Below are positions 4,141 through 6,399 of a DNA stretch of 6,399 bases, piece after piece. The notes under the pieces were generated by a model that saw nothing but the letters and a program-made list of their open reading frames with translations, did no database searches and was not told the origin of the DNA. The DNA lies in NCBI GenBank assembly GCA_023437285.1, contig JAEZGP010000050.1:1-6399 (forward strand), read 5' to 3'. The stretch is from Actinomycetes bacterium (GTDB lineage Bacteria > Actinomycetota > Actinomycetes > Mycobacteriales > Micromonosporaceae). Both the position numbers and the translations under genes were made by a program. Position 1 is the stretch's first letter. Every line of letters begins with the position of its first letter.

Positions 4141-6351
4141 ATGGAACGCAAGCTTTTCACCGTGCGGATCGCGCGGTGGAGCGCCGAGCACCCGTGGCGC
4201 GCCATGGCGCTGTGGGTTGCCTTTGTGATTGCCTCGATCGTCGTGGGATCGGCGGTCGGTACGAAGGAGGCCACCAACAGCGGCAACGTGGCGGAGACCG
4301 CGCGTGCCCAACAGATGATCGAGGCGGGCGACTTCCCGGACGACCCGACGACCGAGCGGGTACTCGTCACGTCGAAGGCCGGCACGCTCGACACCGCGAA
4401 GGCGACCGCGGCACTGACCGACGCGGCGACCCGCATGCGGGCCCTGCCGGAGGTCGCGAGCGTCGGCGACCCGGTGACCTCGCCCGATGGCAGCACGATG
4501 TTCCTCCCGGTCGCGATGGCCGGCGACCCGCAGACCGCCCCGGACCGGGTCCAGCCGCTGCTCGACACCACCGCCGCGCTGCAGGCCGCGCACGCCGACG
4601 TACGGGTCGAGCAGGTCGGCAACGCCTCGATCATGAAGTCGCTCAGCGACACGATCGGCGAGGACTTCAAGCGCGCCGAACTGTTCAGCGTGCCGGTAAC
4701 CCTGATCATCCTGCTGGTGGCGTTCGGCGCGCTCATCGCGGCCGGCGTACCCGTCCTGCTGGCCATCTCGGCCGTAGGCGCGGCGATCGGCCTGTCCGCG
4801 CTGGCATCGCACCTGGTGCCTGCGCAGGAGGCCACCAACAGCGTCGTCCTGCTCATCGGCATGGCCGTCGGCGTCGACTACTCGCTGTTCTACCTCAAGC
4901 GCGAACGCGAGGAACGGGCGAAGGGCGCCAGCCACCTCGACGCCGTGGAGATCGCGGCCGCCACCTCCGGCCACGCCGTGGTCGTCTCCGGCCTCGCCGT
5001 GATCATCGCGATGTCGGGCATGTTCCTGGCGCAGGACAACATCTTCGCGTCGTTCGCGGTCGGTTCGATCCTGGTCGTGGCCGTCTCCGTCCTCGGCTCG
5101 CTGACCGTCCTGCCGGCCATGCTCGCCAAGCTGGGCCGGTGGGTTGACCGCCCCCGCGTCCCGTTCGTGTGGCGGCTGACCGCCCCGCGCGTCAGCGGCG
5201 GCGAGGTCACCTCGCGGTTCTGGTCGGCGGTCCTGCGGCCGGCGCTGCGCGCCCCGTGGCTGACCCTGATCCTGTCCGTCGGCGCGCTGCTGGCCCTGGC
5301 CACCCCCGCGCTCGGCATGACGCTCAAGCTCAACGGCCTGGCGGACGTCCCCCGCAGCACGGAAGTGATGCAGGCCTACGACCGTCTGACAAAGGCCTTC
5401 CCGAGTACGGGCACCAGCCACCTGGTCGTCGTGCGCGCGGAGGCCGGCCAGCAGGCCGCGGTCGACGCCGCCCTCGGCGCGCTCGCCGCCCGTACCGCGA
5501 ACGACCCGCTGTTCGCCCACGACCAGGAACCCAAGCTCGTCCACTCCCCCAACGGCACGGTCACGATGCTGGAGATCGGTACGCCCGCGGTGCCCGGCAC
5601 GAAGCAGGCGGACGACTCCCTGAACCGGCTGCGCGGCGACTACGTACCAGCCACGCTCGGCGGTTTCGAGCACGCCGTCACGGGCGAGATCGCCGGTACC
5701 ACGGACTATTCCGAACACGTGAAGGAGAAGCTGCCGCTGGTGGTCGGGTTCGTCCTGCTGCTGACGCTGCTGGTGATGGCGTGGACGTTCCGCTCCATCG
5801 TCGTGGCCGTCACGTCGATCGCGCTGAACCTGCTGTCGGTCGGCGCGGCGTACGGACTGCTGGTACTGGTGTTCCAGCACACGTGGGCGGAGGGCCTGCT
5901 GGACTTCACGTCCAACGGCGCCATCATCTCCTGGCTGCCGATCTTCCTGTTCGTCGTCCTGTTCGGCCTGTCGATGGACTACCACGTGTTCGTGGTGAGC
6001 CGCATCCGTGAGGCGCGCATGGCCGGGGCGACGAACCGGGACGCGGTGGCGCGGGGCATCACCAGCTCCGCAGGTGTCGTGACGAGCGCCGCGGTCATCA
6101 TGATGGCGGTCTTCTCCATCTTCGGCACGCTCAGCACGCTGGAGATGAAGCAGCTCGGCGTCGGCCTGGCCGTTGCCATCCTGCTGGACGCCACCATCAT
6201 CCGGGCCGTCGTCCTCCCCTCGATCATGACGCTGCTCGGCGACGCGAACTGGTGGGGAACCGGCATCCTCCGCCGCACCCCAAGCCCAACCCCCACCGGG
6301 ACCCTGACCCCCGAGGACACCCCCGTCCCGCTCCCGGTCCCGGTCCCCTAA
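4141..6351 (+). CDS. MMPL-family (RND superfamily) transporter
   Basis: A 736-residue membrane protein with the MmpL layout. TM1 is at 21-40, followed by an extracytoplasmic domain to about 182, TM2-TM6 to about 328, TM7 at about 373-393, a second extracytoplasmic domain to about 530, and TM8-TM12 to about 697. Both halves keep the proton-relay pair: GVDYSLF (D246-Y247) in TM4 and SMDYHVF (D613-Y614) in TM10, equivalent to the Asp-Tyr pairs of mycobacterial MmpL3. Such pumps use proton motive force to export lipids or hydrophobic metabolites across the cytoplasmic membrane; the substrate here is unknown. A short Pro/Thr/Val tail (711-736) is low-complexity and probably cytoplasmic. The ATG at 4141 has AAGGA nine bases upstream; TTG at 4045 would add 32 non-hydrophobic residues and is less likely. 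No regulator gene or second transporter gene lies beside it in the window. Confidence 0.93.
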   Translation: MERKLFTVRIARWSAEHPWRAMALWVAFVIASIVVGSAVGTKEATNSGNVAETARAQQMIEAGDFPDDPTTERVLVTSKAGTLDTAKATAALTDAATRMRALPEVASVGDPVTSPDGSTMFLPVAMAGDPQTAPDRVQPLLDTTAALQAAHADVRVEQVGNASIMKSLSDTIGEDFKRAELFSVPVTLIILLVAFGALIAAGVPVLLAISAVGAAIGLSALASHLVPAQEATNSVVLLIGMAVGVDYSLFYLKREREERAKGASHLDAVEIAAATSGHAVVVSGLAVIIAMSGMFLAQDNIFASFAVGSILVVAVSVLGSLTVLPAMLAKLGRWVDRPRVPFVWRLTAPRVSGGEVTSRFWSAVLRPALRAPWLTLILSVGALLALATPALGMTLKLNGLADVPRSTEVMQAYDRLTKAFPSTGTSHLVVVRAEAGQQAAVDAALGALAARTANDPLFAHDQEPKLVHSPNGTVTMLEIGTPAVPGTKQADDSLNRLRGDYVPATLGGFEHAVTGEIAGTTDYSEHVKEKLPLVVGFVLLLTLLVMAWTFRSIVVAVTSIALNLLSVGAAYGLLVLVFQHTWAEGLLDFTSNGAIISWLPIFLFVVLFGLSMDYHVFVVSRIREARMAGATNRDAVARGITSSAGVVTSAAVIMMAVFSIFGTLSTLEMKQLGVGLAVAILLDATIIRAVVLPSIMTLLGDANWWGTGILRRTPSPTPTGTLTPEDTPVPLPVPVP

Positions 6352-6375
6352 CCCACCCACCCCACCTCCCACACA

Positions 6376-6394
6376 GGGGCGGGCCGCCCTCCCC
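6376..6394 (+). terminator. Possible hairpin after the transporter gene
   Basis: GGGG-C-GGG, a three-base loop and CCC-T-CCCC form a compact stem with one mismatch, 25 bases after the stop. The sequence continues CCGGGGC to the window end with no T-run visible, so function as a terminator is tentative. Confidence 0.3.
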
Positions 6395-6399
6395 GGGGC

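Noticed and set aside
2085..6351. GH6 gene and transporter as one cellulose-utilisation operon
   Set aside because: A strong intrinsic terminator at 3951-3994 and about 200 bases of leader separate them, and MMPL pumps are not sugar importers.
4099..6372. A 757-residue open frame antisense to the transporter gene
   Set aside because: Its translation is a low-complexity mix rich in Arg, Gly, Asp and His, typical of the complement of GC-rich coding DNA. The plus strand encodes a clear MMPL protein.

Overview
The window is high-GC DNA with strong G/C preference at third codon positions, purine-rich ribosome binding sites and GTG starts. This points to an actinobacterium. A secreted family-6 glycoside hydrolase with a CBM2 module, a DUF5709 protein and an MmpL-type transporter suggest a mycelial soil actinomycete, perhaps Micromonosporaceae; that placement is inference.

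Left part (1-1588), all minus strand. The first 21 bases look like the start of a gene running off the left edge, with a good ribosome binding site and an 18-bp imperfect palindrome upstream. Next is a compact three-gene group read right to left: a 64-residue unrecognised protein (1394-1588), an acidic DUF5709 protein (829-1365) and a DinB-fold protein (229-774). A palindromic hairpin at 185-198 may end that transcript.

Middle (about 1556-3994), plus strand. A small four-helix membrane protein runs divergently from the 64-residue gene, and the two 5' ends appear to overlap. Then, behind an AT-rich promoter region with two inverted repeats, comes a 617-residue secreted protein: signal peptide, CBM2, Pro/Thr/Ser linker and GH6 domain. 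A strong hairpin terminator follows it. This is the most interesting gene in the window. The GH6 scaffold, its four expected cysteines and two of the active-site aspartates are kept, but the catalytic acid is glycine and the -1 tyrosine, a +1 tryptophan and the lysine/glutamate ligand pair are all replaced. It is best read as a secreted, carbohydrate-targeted GH6 pseudoenzyme or a functionally diverged member.

Right part (3995-6399), plus strand. A 736-residue MMPL/RND-family transporter has both proton-relay Asp-Tyr pairs. Its leader carries a 9-bp perfect inverted repeat whose right arm covers the Shine-Dalgarno sequence, a possible translational switch. The terminator before it argues that it is transcribed separately from the GH6 gene.

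These genes do not form one obvious pathway. The window looks like three or four independent transcription units.
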